A DNA stretch of 64,000 nt, taken from assembly GCA_954871525.1 (NCBI GenBank), contig OX940870.1:12369501-12433500 (forward strand), read 5' to 3'. The translations under genes were made by a program, and so were the position numbers. The first letter of the stretch is position 1, and every line of letters begins with the position of its first letter. Below the pieces are notes generated by a model. It was given only the letters and a program-made list of their open reading frames with translations, had not been told where the DNA came from and did not search any database. Of the stretch, positions 36,755 through 47,881 are shown piece after piece. Source of the stretch: Parietaria judaica (lineage: Eukaryota; Streptophyta; Magnoliopsida; Rosales; Urticaceae).

Positions 36755-37433
36755 TGTGAAACTATAAAAATAAACATACCATGAATTAATTTGAGATTTT
36801 TTAACGTATGAATGAATGGTATATCATATTTATTTTTGTACATTTTTAAATAAATTAATAAAATATTCACATGATAGTTTTGTATCAAATCATACAAGTA
36901 TTATTTAAATATAGACATGTTAATCAAATAACTTTGTAAAGAAGAATATCCATGACTCATGTAGAGAGATTCTTTTTTTATTATTATTATTGTTTATTTT
37001 TAGAAGAATTCAATGTTACTGCCAATTTTAATATACATAAAATAGGATATAAAATAACACTACACAAAGTCATAAAACAAGATTATTTTGCTAGGCTTTA
37101 TAGGTGGATATTTATGAAATGTACCCCATTGCATGCCATCATTGAAAAACGAATTACATAAAGACGAATATACTACACAATATACATATTAAAACTGGGT
37201 TAAAAATAATCCGAAGCTGTGTGTATGTATAAACACAGAGGGAATATATAGAAAAAAAAAATAATATGCTAGGCTTAGGCTTTGATCATCAGTGCAAAAC
37301 GATTATCAAATAGTGCCATCATTAGCCATCGTAGCAAAAATATCGTAGCTGAGAAGATAGTAACGAATATTACCTCAAGTGTGATTTCTTAGAGAAATCG
37401 TGCTCAATCGATTAGAGACTCGTACTGATAACG

Positions 37434-37742
37434 TGTTGTGAAATAAAGAGATTGCTAGAGAGAATAAAAACAATGTAGAGAGAATGGTAGAGAGAATTGT
37501 ATTGCTTGTGTCATGATGCTTTACAATGGCCTCTATTTATAGGCTCAAGATGTGTACATGAAATGGCATAATATTAATACAATAAATTGTATCATAGTAT
37601 TCTCTAGAATTCTCCATCTCTAGAATCCTCCAATGATCTCTAGATTTCTCCATCTCTAGAATCCTCCAATGCCTCTTGAATTCTCCACCATCTCTAGAAT
37701 GCTCCATGATTATTGTAGAAGTCATCCAATATTTTCATAACA
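37434..37742 (-). repeat. 5' LTR of the middle copia element
   Basis: 309 bp with perfect TGTT...AACA ends. On the minus strand it is followed at once by CGTTATCAGTACGAG, the likely primer-binding region (an internal initiator-tRNA site as in some copia elements; that is inference). Confidence 0.95.
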
Positions 37743-38270
37743 TTAAAAACATAATAGTAAACGACTTATAAGAAATGACATGTTAAAAAACGATAAACTT
37801 ATAACAAAACGACATAAAACCGGAACCGGGACAAGAAAACCGGGAATTTCATATCTAGAATTGGTTTTGGTTTTTCAAATCGGAACCGGTACGTCCCTTT
37901 TTAGGTTATACTAGAAAGAAAAAACTGATTTTTTGACCAAAACGGTCCGGTACCGGGACCAGAACCGGAACAAAACCGGGAACCGAGTACAAAATTTCCA
38001 CTCGTAAAGTGTTAGCAATTGGACGAGGACGTTGATGAAAGAACAAAAAAATCAATTATGTTTCAAATCATAAGTGTTTAAAGTAGTGAACTTTTTTATA
38101 TGTTGAAATGCACAAATTCTTCGCACATGTTTCACTTGGTCTCGTGGCCTCTCTCTATTTAACACGTACGCACTTAGCAATAAAGAAGGCAGTGGCACAT
38201 CGTTAAAAGCAACACTTCGATACTCATACTACTAATAGAGTAACACTCCCGACATGCCTTTGCTATCTAT

Positions 38271-39420
38271 CAAAGTTCTAAATATCGATATCGTTTTCCA
38301 CTTTTTATTTTACGAATACATCGCTTGTCGACGGATAAATGGGAAAAATTGGATATATCGCTTGCCGATCGAAATATCGATGGATATTCCGAAAAAATAT
38401 TTTTAGTATTTCAATCATATTTTATATAATTTCTAAATTACCTATTTAATAAATATGATACATAGTTATAGCCTAGAATATACACTAGTAAATCATAACA
38501 TACAGGCCCGGCCCTAAGGAAAGGCGCGCGAGGCGGCCGCCTTGGGCCCCCGATGAAAGTCACCATGAAAGTCGATCGCCATGGGAGCATGAAGTTTTCT
38601 GGTTTTGTTATATTAATAGGGCTTTTTGAAGAAGATGAAGAATGTGAACAATTTTTTGCATTGATAGTATAAAGATTAGGGCACACATTCTCTCACATCC
38701 TGATTAAATGTAATTTTTATTATCATTTATTTTATCTATAGCTATTGACGTGTGGTAAAGAATTTGTGAGGCCCATTACCTATATTAAATGCTATACAAT
38801 GATATAATTTAGCAATAATTTTTCTTAGCTTTTATTCTGATTTATCACTAATATGATTTTTTTTTCTTCTAGAAATATTAGATATTAAGTTTAAAATTTA
38901 TGTTTTTGATAGATTTAAAACTTTAATTTGAAACTTTAACATATAACTAATACAAATTTTTTAGCATGATGTTTTGATGAAGAAAAAAAAAAGTAAAACT
39001 AATTATTATATTTGGATAAAATATATTATTTATATATTTTATTAGGGCCCAAAAAAAAATTTCGCCTCGGGCCCCTATTGTGTTAGAGCCGGCCCTGATA
39101 ACATAACACATACATATAACATAAAAGTCATAACTCATAACAATAACATAATGTCGACATAACATAAAATAAGCTAGCCATCATAATAAAGTCATAGAGT
39201 ACAAACATAGAGTACGATGTACGAACATAAATACGAAGTATGGTTCTAAATGTCGATATCGATGTCGTTTGCACTCTCTATTTTACGGATATATCACTTG
39301 CCAACAGTTAAATGGGAAGAACTGGATATATCGAATTCTTGCGAATATCGTTTCGCATTTTTTATTTTCTAGGCACGTCGTGGATATATCAAGGACATAT
39401 CCGGATATTTGAAAACCATG
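38271..39420. mobile_element. hAT-like element rich in GATATCG motifs, interrupted
   Basis: The left end CAAAGTTCTAAATATCG resembles the complement of the right end (CATGGTTTTCAAATATCC) and the CAAGGTTC terminus of the complete hAT at 13582. Arms hold repeated ATATCGCTTG / GGATATATC motifs. A second start-like copy (GGTTCTAAATGTCG) at about 39243 suggests two related elements or an internal duplication. Another hAT MITE is inserted at 38503-39097. No exact target duplication was seen, so the borders are approximate. Confidence 0.6.
38503..39097. mobile_element. non-autonomous hAT element, 595 bp
   Basis: Termini CAGGCCCGGCCCTAAG and, on the opposite strand, CAGGGCCGGCTCTAAC are the well-known GC-rich ends of a plant hAT group. 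The exact 8-bp duplication ATAACATA flanks it (38495-38502 and 39098-39105). GCCTTGGGCCCCC / GCCTCGGGCCCC blocks follow each end. No transposase is present. Confidence 0.9.
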
Positions 39421-39679
39421 ATCTATACCTAATATAGCAAAAAATAGCGAACATAAGAAAACAACGGAATTGCAGAAGAAAGAAGAAGAAAAAAAAAAAA
39501 ACCCATAAATTTTGTGTAAAAATTAAATTTGAGAAGAAAAAGAAAAGCATGACTATGTTGGAAAAAAGGTTGGAACTGAAGAGAGAAAGCATGATATGTT
39601 TAATCAAGAGAAATAGCTGCATAAGTATTCAAATCTTTGAAAAAGTTAATATTATTTATATTCTCATTATATTTTTGGG

Positions 39680-39912
39680 TGGTGAAAGTTGTCAAACTCT
39701 TATTTTGCATATTCCGACATATTTTCATCCATAACGTGACACGTGTCACGTTTTTAAAAACCATTTAATATACCATTGTTTATCATTGATAAATCAATTT
39801 AATTTTTAAATTAAAATAGTTTATTTAATGAATTTAAAAACGTGACACGTAATTCAATATAAGGCGAAAACATGATTGAAGACACAAAATAAGAGTTTGA
39901 CAACTTTCACTA
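39680..39912. mobile_element. MITE, 233 bp, 28-bp terminal inverted repeats
   Basis: The first 28 bases (39680-39707, starting TGGTGAAAGTTGTCAAAC) and the last 28 (39885-39912) are inverted repeats with a single mismatch. AACGTGACACGT occurs twice inside, once as part of a longer palindrome near 39733-39751. No coding capacity and no clear target duplication. The family is unknown to me. Confidence 0.75.
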
Positions 39913-40315
39913 CACACAAAAAAACGAAAGAAAAAAAGAATGAAAACTTAATGTCAACTATTCAAAAAAATTAAAAACTTATGCCGCTGTTTTAAAATAG
40001 AATGCCGATTAGGAAAAGACAAAATAATCCCAAATCCATAGAAATACTAAAATATCCAGTAAAAATTGACAGGGAACAAAACTAAAGACGAAGCTGACCG
40101 GACCAAGCGAAATGGAATTCCATTCCTATTGGAGAAGATATGAAACTAAAACGACACAGATCATTTCAGCTTCGCTATATCTACACACTAATAAATGGAC
40201 TAAATACATAACTAAATAATAACTAGAGAAGCTCTCTGAGTTCATCATTTAATGCAAACTAACATGCTACAAACAATCAACGCATGATAAGCTATACATA
40301 ACCCAAACAAGCTCA
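39913..40315. other. 3' flank of the GH9 gene
   Basis: This is the downstream side of the minus-strand endoglucanase. It is A-rich near 39913-40010, then less biased. The last 200 bases likely hold the 3' UTR. No other gene is seen. Confidence 0.45.
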
Positions 40316-43300
40316 TTAAGTGAAGGAGAGAATCGCCGAAGACGTGGTCACCAAGCTCGAGAGAAGCCCGACCAACACAGCACTGTTATACGTGCTCGGC
40401 TCAACCTGCATCGGGTTGTTCCTCGAATCGATGAACGTCCCATTCGAAAATGGCCCACCGACAAGCGCTCCGGTGGCCACATTTGGATTCGGAGCGGTTG
40501 AATTCAGCCATATGAAGCCGTCGTCACACCCCGTCTTCGCATCGACAGGGATCGAAGCTCCTCTGTGGTGCACGTATTGCGGGTACTTGTCTCCGTACCC
40601 GACGATAAAGCTAATTTTCAAGGGGTTGTTTCCCATGACATAATCGGCCTACAGAGGAGTAAATTAGACTTTTACGCTACAAATTTGGCAATACGGGATT
40701 ATGGGTGTTCGAAATCAAATGGTTAACAGACCTGGGATCTAGCGAATTTGCGAATGTCCGCAGGCGTGAAGGATCTTCCGCTGCACGAGACCTTTGCTGT
40801 TCGAGAAGTGAGCATGTAATCGCTGTATACTGTAGCCAAGAATGCTGAAGCGACTGGGTGTTGCAGAGCGTTCCAATCGCTTATATATATAAGTCCGTCT
40901 GCAAAATGGACAGCAGTCAAAATCAAGAATGGAGAATGGACTTTTGGTAAATTCATAACATTAACAATTACTATGTTTGCTTATCTTAATTATTTAGTTA
41001 TGGTTTAAATTAATATGTTAGATCTCTTATATAATTATCTTATTATCAATTATTATGTTTACGGTTTGAGTGATTATGTTCAAGGTTTTGGACTCCTCCC
41101 ATTGGGTCGTCATAGTTTGGACAAATTCAGAGACCTGAGATTAATTAGGAGGTTTCAAAGAATTATTCAAGTGTATATATATAATTCTAAGTTTAGCATT
41201 ATTTCTCTCTGGATTTGTAGTTTCGACATAGGAAAACGAAGTTGATTCTCGGGGTCATATCAGGGTTTTACGCAGTTAATGGCTGAAATATATTGTATAA
41301 TCCATGAATATGTGAGGAACTGTCATGTAGTTCGGTTAGATCGTATTGCTTCTGAAGATTGGATATGAGTGTCGATAAAGATTCTAACTCGTTCGTCTTT
41401 ATAGAAGAACGCTGAGATATATATTAGGCAAGTCTATGTCAAACAAAAACTTCACAATGACGCCCATCGGAGGAGCTATCGCTGATTTTGGCAGACATAT
41501 AATATCTGCAGGTTATTGCCTTGATTTTTCTTTTTGTTAGCCCGAGATAGTATATGGTAATGGTAATCTGTAATTACACGATTATCTAAATTTATTATGT
41601 TGACAATTAAGAGAAGGATTACGCTTTGTTCGGCTTTTGGTGGCAGTCGGAGACTTTGGTAGGAGACCACACACAACAGCCTCTGCAGTCTCTCTGTAGT
41701 TCATTAAGCTTTTACTGTTTGAGTTTCCCTTACTTCCGAAGAAGGTCACTCTAGACAATAAAACCTGCACCAAATCCTGAATCAAGAATCGCACAGACTA
41801 CATATTCAAACTACATTGTGGACTTTTTACGCTGATTTTACCTGGGTTCCTGCGAGCTTGTTATCCCAGCTAAACCAAGACGGGCTTCCGAAATTAGCAT
41901 ATTCATCTCCATTATCAGACACGTAATTTAGATATGTACGGTCTCCCGTGGCGTGAAACAGCCAGGCGGCAGCCCACAAGAGCTCGTCTCCGTAGCCCGT
42001 GGAGTTGTAATACATCTTAACATCCGGGATGCTATCACTGTACAAGCCTTTGTATTTGTCAGCGAAAGTAAAGAGCTGTTTAGCGTGCTTGAGAAGATCG
42101 GCTGAGTATGTTGCGTTGCTCTTTTTGAAGACCAGAGAGGCCGAAGCCATTGCCGCGGCTGTTTCAGCTGCCACGTCAGATCCCGGGTGGGTTGCGTTGA
42201 CCTCAGTCAAAGGCCTCTTCCCGCTCATTACTTCAGGCCTTTCCCAACACTTGTGGTCCTTAGAAGGATCTCCCACCTACAAAAAATATAATTCATTAAG
42301 GAAATTTAAATAAAAGAAAAAAAGAAGAAGAGAGTAAGAGAACTTTTACTATCGTATGAAGCATAGTTACAATATACATTCTTTGATTTTAATGAGTAGA
42401 CTTTGGCCTCAAGAGCTATACAACCAAGATTTGGCCAAAGTATTGATATAGCGATTCCAGTCGTCTTATAATGGTTTAAAAACCAAAGGGTTGGTGTATC
42501 ATCTCCTGTCAGCATTCGTTGTCAGAAGAAACGCCACTGTCGAGGTTCGAAATCTAAAGCTTTAATGGAAAGACGCAAATTAATATGTCTATATGACAGA
42601 GAAAGAATTGAAAATATCTGTTAACTTGTCTGATAAAGAGCAATCCTGTAACTTGAAAAGACCAAACAATTATTCCATGAAATTACAGACATTTCACAAA
42701 GCCCTTTCATTTTTTCAGTCTGATATGCTCATCAACTAGTTCAAATGAGTAAGCAGAAATCTAGAGTAACTCTTTTACATGATGAATCCTCATGTTTTTA
42801 ACACTCTCACACAAGTAAGCAACTACGTCATCATGAACGATGAATCAGATTCAAACAAAGTTACACACTATTACAGGGATAATTGAGGTAAAAAGTACCC
42901 AAATTATTGTAAACTAGGGAAGAGAGTACCCAAGCTCTATTTGTGGTGGACGAAGAACCCAAATGGACTAAAAGTGTGCGACCGGACAATTCCGTCCAAC
43001 CATTATCTGTTCCTTTAAGGTTCCGTCACGTGTCAAACCTTCCCTTATATCCCTCTTTACTTTTTGACCACGTTAACCTAAAGATGTGAAGTCAAAACAG
43101 ACTACAAAGCCTAGTCGATGAAACAACAATTCAACGAAATTGTCTAGTTGCACACTTATATTTCATTTTGGTACTTCGTCCGCCACAAAAGCACTTGGGT
43201 ACCCTCCTCCTCACTCAGCTACAGCTTGGGTACTTTTGCCTCAATTATTCAATAATTGAGTCATATATGATCTGAAAATCCCATATCCAATACCAAGCTA

Positions 43301-43951
43301 CTCCGAACACTCCTCACAACCTAGAAATCATGCGACAAAGTAGAATGACGAATGAGCACAGCAGTAGTAACCTGGATAATGAGAACATTCTCGGAAACAT
43401 GAGCGTTGATGAGGAAGTCAGTGATCCACTTGAGCGAACCCTGCAAGGAATCAAGCTGGTCCACCGCATCCATCTGGTCCCCGTACTCGAGGATCGACCA
43501 CGACAGCACCGTCGCCGTGAACGCCATCGGAAACCCGAACTTCATGTGATCTCCGGCGTCGTACATCCCCTTCGTCAGATCCACCTTCGCCTCGCTTCCG
43601 TCGCTCAGTCCCGAATCGCCTCTCCACGAGATCTTGTTGCCCTCCAACTTCCCAGCTACGCCGACAGAAAAAAACCATTTGAAATTCTCCAAACAATCGA
43701 TAATGTCAGGAACGAAGGGTAAGATCGAGAGCATTACATTTCTGAACGTCGAAGAACTGGACGGCGACCTTGAGAGCCTCGGCGTAGTCCTGAGAGATGG
43801 CGCCGGGGGGTCCCGGGACCGGAGCCGCGTCGTCGGAGTTGTTCGATTTCTTCTTCATGACGGCGATGGTGATGGCTCCGGCGATCAGAGCCACGATGAC
43901 GAACACCATGATCCAGCCGCACCATCCTCCGGACTTGGATTTCTCCCCCAT
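40316..43951 (-). CDS. GH9B7: membrane-anchored endo-1,4-beta-glucanase, glycoside hydrolase family 9
   Basis: It hydrolyses beta-1,4-glucan chains and acts in cell-wall assembly or loosening. Exons on the minus strand: 43951-43738, 43655-43372, 42276-41842, 41764-41623, 40898-40732, 40648-40316, all GT-AG, 524 aa. A short charged N-terminus (MGEKSKSGG) is followed by one membrane segment at about residues 13-31, instead of a cleaved signal, as in Arabidopsis GH9B5/GH9B7. The catalytic domain starts near residue 50 (PVPGPPGAI). Key motifs: YDAGDH (103-108, catalytic base Asp), GYGDELLWAAAWL, HHRGAS (441-446), and DSRNNP...EPSTYN with Asp488 and the proton-donor Glu497. No CBM49 domain follows. 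A MITE sits in intron 2. GH9B5 and GH9B7 cannot be separated by eye. Confidence 0.95.
42877..43250. mobile_element. MITE in intron 2 of the GH9 gene
   Basis: The left end GGATAATTGAGGTAAAAAG and the complement of the right end (GAATAATTGAGGCAAAAG) are inverted repeats continuing into TACCCAA / TTGGGTA. Further inward the two sides still pair loosely (GGTGGACGAAG versus CTTCGTCCGCC). It has no coding capacity and is about 374 bp long. Style and ends resemble Mutator-type MITEs. It lies wholly inside an intron (42277-43371). Confidence 0.75.
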
Positions 43952-44058
43952 TGTTGCTTCAGATCTAGCTCAAGCCACCGGCATTACAGCGCAATGCGTG
44001 TTTGGCGAGAGGGAGAAGCAAATGGAAATTTTCCCGGGAAAACGAAAATGTGCTAAAT

Positions 44059-44101
<43 letters not shown>

Positions 44102-44558
44102 ACTGTCGGAAACGACCGTGTGGGATTAATTAACTGTATTAATTAGCACCGACATTTTTAGCGTATTTAACTGCCGTAGGTTATTACGATTTTGCCCCCG
44201 TAGTCGTCATGTCATGTCAGCCGTCGATTTGAAGAACCCCGTGAAGATGGACGGACGAGGTGTCACCGACAAGTGGGTGAAGAGGAAAGAGACTGTGGAT
44301 CTTACAGAGAGGTAAGAAGGGATGAATTATGTAGATGCTGTCAGTTGGAGTTTCAATATCCGAGGGAAGGTCCACGTAATTATATAGGAGTAAGCTGCCA
44401 GCTCTATTCCAAAATTAAATTAAATTTTATAATATGTTGGTCACATTTTTAATTTTAACAGCAAATTAATAAAATTTATTTATTATGCTTGGTTGGTGTT
44501 GTCGTTATTATTGCTTATGGTGTGATGGTAGTGGGCTTACTGGGCTCAATGTAAAAAT
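43952..44558 (-). promoter_or_regulatory. 5' leader and upstream region of the GH9 gene
   Basis: Reading from the GH9 ATG outward, the first 110 bp are of mixed composition. A (GA)n tract follows at 44061-44099, which is a CT-repeat in the 5' UTR or core promoter of the minus-strand gene. Beyond 44130 lies AT-rich DNA up to the next MITE. No TATA box is clear. Confidence 0.45.
44061..44099. repeat. (GA)n/(CT)n microsatellite
   Basis: About 19 dinucleotide units, 110 bp upstream of the GH9 ATG on its sense-strand side. CT repeats are frequent in plant 5' leaders and such tracts vary in length. Confidence 0.95.
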
Positions 44559-45139
44559 CAGGGGTGAGTATTTTAGACCCAACCCGATGGCCCAACCCAA
44601 TTTGTTAAGGACCCAATTCCAATTTAACCCGCCCAATCTAACTCGCTCAAAATTGGGTCGGATCGGGCCGGACCCGATTATTATTCGGGTCGGGGTCGAT
44701 TCCAAAACCTTGGGTCGGGTCGGGGTCTCCGACCCGACCAATATAATTAATATATATTTCAAGTAGTGCAATCTTTAGTATTTTAAAACTTCACATTCTC
44801 AAATTTATTTACATACAAATACCGTTCAATCTCTCATTTTCATGTTTTACACTGTTTGGTGTATGTTTGTTTGATTAAATTTATTTGTGGTATTTTTACT
44901 TGAATTTTGAGTTATATTAATGCATTTTTTTCATAATATTTTTTGTTATATAAGATTAAATTTTAATTAATCGGGCCATAGCGACCCAAACCAACCCAAC
45001 TCGATTTTTATCGGGTCGGTTTGGTTCGGGCATTAAAAAATTTTGGGTCGGATCGGGCTTTGTTTTAGGAACCCGAAGTGATCGGGTCGGGTCCATAAAA
45101 AGCATCGGGGCGGCCCAACCCAACCCATGCTCACCCCTA
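44559..45139. mobile_element. non-autonomous hAT-like element, 581 bp, GGGTCGG-rich
   Basis: Ends are CAGGGGTGAGTATTTT and, on the opposite strand, TAGGGGTGAGCATGGG. The exact 8-bp duplication GTAAAAAT flanks it at 44551-44558 and 45140-45147. Both arms are low-complexity runs of CCCAACCC / GGGTCGGATCGGGC around an AT-rich core. A related element starts at 63393. Confidence 0.9.
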
Positions 45140-45192
45140 GTAAAAATGACCTTCAAGTTCTAACTGTAATAATGACTTTCAACTGGAAAAAT

Positions 45193-46436
45193 TAGTGGTG
45201 AAAGCGGGTCGGGCACCCGGATTTTTTTGCCAAACCCGGATCCGGAATCCGAGTTTCTTGATATTGGAACTCGGATCCGAATACCTTTAAATCCGGATCC
45301 GGGTTAAACCCGATTTTTGTATTAAAAAAATGGTTTTTAAAGCCCAGTCCGAATTTCATGCCGTTTCAATTTTAAAACAAAGTTTCGCGCATTAATCCGA
45401 ATTTGAACTTGAAATTATATTTTTACAAAAAATATATATATATATATATTAAATAATTATAGTCAAAGCTCATATATCATACTATATTATAAAACATCCA
45501 CATTGCTACATAATAAGAAACCTAATATCATCCAGTTTGCCAAACATAGTTAATCATATTGTTATACATCCGGATTGCTACACATAGCACAAAAATATAT
45601 CCGGATTGTTACGGATTGCTATACATAGCACAAAAACATTTAACGAAATCATTTTGGGCTAAATAAAACAACATCAGTTTGTACTAAAACATGACTAATC
45701 CACTTAGAGAAATAATGAGATACTTTTTTAGTAAAAAAAAGTGTATATATGTATATATATATATTTAATAAGTGGGTTTTAGTAACCTACTATTCGGGTT
45801 TCGGGGTTTTTATTCTCTAAATTCTGGACCCGGATCAGGTTTAATCCGGATGCGTTTTTTTTTTTAAAGGGATAATAGCGGCATAAGTCCTCAACCTTTA
45901 CTCAACTGGAGCGGCATAGCCCCAACCTCATTTAATAGCGGTATAAGTACCAAAAGATGATTTCCGTCCATATTTGACTAACGGAAGTAGTCAACGTTTG
46001 CGTGGTCAGCTTCTCATCAACATGGACGCCACGTAATCCGACATGTCACCATACACGTCATCCTCGCGTCATCAAATTTAATGCAATCGCCATTAATTTT
46101 GCATTAAATTTGATGACGCGAGGATGACATGTATGGTGACATGTCGGATTACGTGGCGTCCACGTTGACGAGAAGATGACCACGCAAACGTTGACTACTT
46201 CCGTTAGTCAAATATGGACGGAAATCATCTTTTGGTACTTATACCGCTATTAAATGAGGTTGGGGCTATGCCGCCCCAGTTGAGTAAAGGTTGAGGACTT
46301 ATGCCGCTATTATCCCTTTTTTAAATAAACCGGTTCCGGTTTAACCCGGATTAATACTGTTCTGATTTTTTAAAAATGCGATTACGGTCCGGATGCGGTT
46401 TAAAACCCGCATTTTCAGATTTTATTTACACCCATA
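45193..46436. mobile_element. hAT-like element rich in CCGGATCC, holding a foldback MITE
   Basis: Ends TAGTGGTGAAAGCGGG and, on the opposite strand, TATGGGTGTAAATAAA resemble the other TAGGGGTG-type elements here. Arms carry GATCCGGATCCGGG-like low-complexity sequence. Flanks GGAAAAAT and GTGAAAAT match at six of eight positions, a worn target duplication at best. The foldback at 45869-46316 interrupts its right half. Confidence 0.65.
45869..46316. mobile_element. foldback MITE, 448 bp, near-perfect palindrome
   Basis: The left half (from GGGATAATAGCGGCATAAG) and right half (ending CTTATGCCGCTATTATCCC) are inverted copies over almost the full length, meeting near 46092. Only scattered mismatches are seen. 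The exact 9-bp duplication TTTTTTAAA flanks it at 45860-45868 and 46317-46325, as for Mutator-like elements, though an A/T-only duplication is weaker evidence. It has no coding capacity. A transcript across it would form a hairpin of over 200 bp. Confidence 0.9.
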
Positions 46437-47086
46437 GTGAAAATGACTTTCTAGGCGTTATAGAAGAAAATTGGCACAATAGACACTATATGATAAGAAA
46501 TTATTGCGTCAATGATTTTATATATATATATATATATTGATATCAATGGTCTTCTTCATACAAATTTTATGCTTTAATATTCTCTTATAGTTTATTTTAA
46601 CGAAAATATGGATAAATATATTTAAAAAATTATTAAATGATTAGAAAGTTAGTTTTTAGGAATGAAATAATATTTTTTAAAAGATGTTATTCGCAATTCT
46701 ATCAAAATCAATATCATAGAGACTGTTAGTGCCAGCTTTATTTCAAAGGACCGTGGGCATACTAACTCCTTCTGGCTTTAATTTCGTTTCTAAGGGACCA
46801 TTGAGGGATCAATTCTTAAGTTACTATTAGAGCTAAAACTTCAAATATTATATTATTTAGAGCACTGTAACATATCTAAATTTTGTTTACAAATTATGTA
46901 AATTGTGAATTTGAAAATATACTAAAAACTGGTAATTGGCGTTTAGCTTGACAGGAATTCTAATTTTTCTTAATGTGCGAATTCGTTTCGTAATTGGAAC
47001 AATAAGGTCATCATTAATTAAATTTACGGTTCATATAATTTAAAGATCGAAGTTGTGAATAAAATGAGTATTTACGTAAATGGGCT
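46437..47086. other. AT-rich intergenic DNA
   Basis: No gene is recognised. There is an (AT)n run near 46520-46538 and otherwise plain AT-rich sequence. Confidence 0.4.
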
Positions 47087-47881
47087 TGTGAGATACATGG
47101 CTCTAAAGCCCAATAAGCACCTAACAATGCTAGGGCCCGATCAAAGATCAAAAGCCCAATATGCACAGGCCCGTCCCGTGCAGAACGTGCTCCAAAGGGA
47201 CACGAGTAGAGAGCCCAAAAGATGAAGGACCCGAGCAAAGCGTAGGAACCACATAAGCCCGAAGCAAAAGCCCAATACATTTGGTTAAAGCCCAGGCCCG
47301 GCTAGGCCTGCTGGCCCAAAGCTCAGAAGCTCGCCACGAGCAGAGATTGCCATAAAGGGATCCGAGCAGAAGCACACTAAGTAGTAAAGCCCAGGCAGAC
47401 CAAGTCAACAGCTTCAATTCAAACCTCCAGAGCCCGACCAGGAAAATCGCTACAACGGAGATTCAAACTCCCACGATGTCAAGTCAAAGTCCACCACTGC
47501 GCAATTCTCTCATAAAGTGGCCACGTGTCAGCTCGACAGCAAGTCAAGCTCCAAACTCAAAGCCATTACCAACGTCCACTACCAACGGGCAGAAACTGAA
47601 GGCCTATAAAAGCAAGAAGACAGTTCTACCACACACACAAGCATCCACCCTGTGAGAAAAAAGCCTGTTCAGAGTGTTTTCATCTTTTCTTTTGATCATC
47701 TCAAAATTGGCTTGTGATTCTGGTTGATCTTTTTCAATCATCAATAAACTTATAGAGGACGTGGTCAACTACCACACTGGGACGAACCTCTCTAAAAAAC
47801 CTCTGGTGTTTTTGTTTGTCTTATTTTTTTTCATTTTTGTTAACGTCGAAAGTATTGACGACGCGGAAGTCAAGATTCACA
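47087..47881 (+). repeat. LTR-like remnant (possible solo LTR)
   Basis: This stretch is more GC-rich than its flanks, full of AAAGCCCAA / GGCCC motifs. It holds CTATAAAAGCAAG (TATA-like) at about 47605, then AATAAACTT near 47744 in the order seen in plant LTRs. Terminal TGTGA (47087) and TCACA (ending 47881) could be its ends, but the flanking five bases do not match, so the borders are uncertain. It has no coding capacity. Confidence 0.35.

Larger units (their letters stand above)
31466..37742 (-). mobile_element. Ty1-copia retrotransposon, full length, 6.28 kb
   Basis: Two 309-bp LTRs (31466-31774 and 37434-37742) start TGTTGTG and end in ACA/GCA. A 5-bp duplication TTAAA flanks it at 31461-31465 and 37743-37747. 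Coding runs on the minus strand in copia order: gag, zinc knuckle, protease, integrase, reverse transcriptase, RNase H. By eye the LTRs differ at about 8 of 309 positions, so insertion is fairly recent, yet the coding region has several nonsense changes and frameshifts. It is nested in a hAT-like element. A gap of about 235 bases with poly(A) signals separates gag from pol. Confidence 0.95.
30891..38003. mobile_element. CCGGGAC-rich hAT-like element, split by a copia insertion
   Basis: Both outer parts (30891-31465 and 37748-38003) carry GGGAACCGGGA / ACCGGGACC low-complexity sequence in inverted arrangement, with ends AGGACTGAAA and, on the opposite strand, GAGTGGAAAT. GTAAAGT flanks both sides (30884-30890 and 38004-38010), consistent with a hAT-type duplication (7 of 8 bases exact). 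A copia element with its own 5-bp duplication sits inside. Without it the element would be about 830 bp and has no coding capacity. Confidence 0.75.

Noticed and set aside
43330..44060. Plus-strand open frames opposite GH9 exons 1 and 2
   Set aside because: They are antisense shadows of the GC-richer coding exons.
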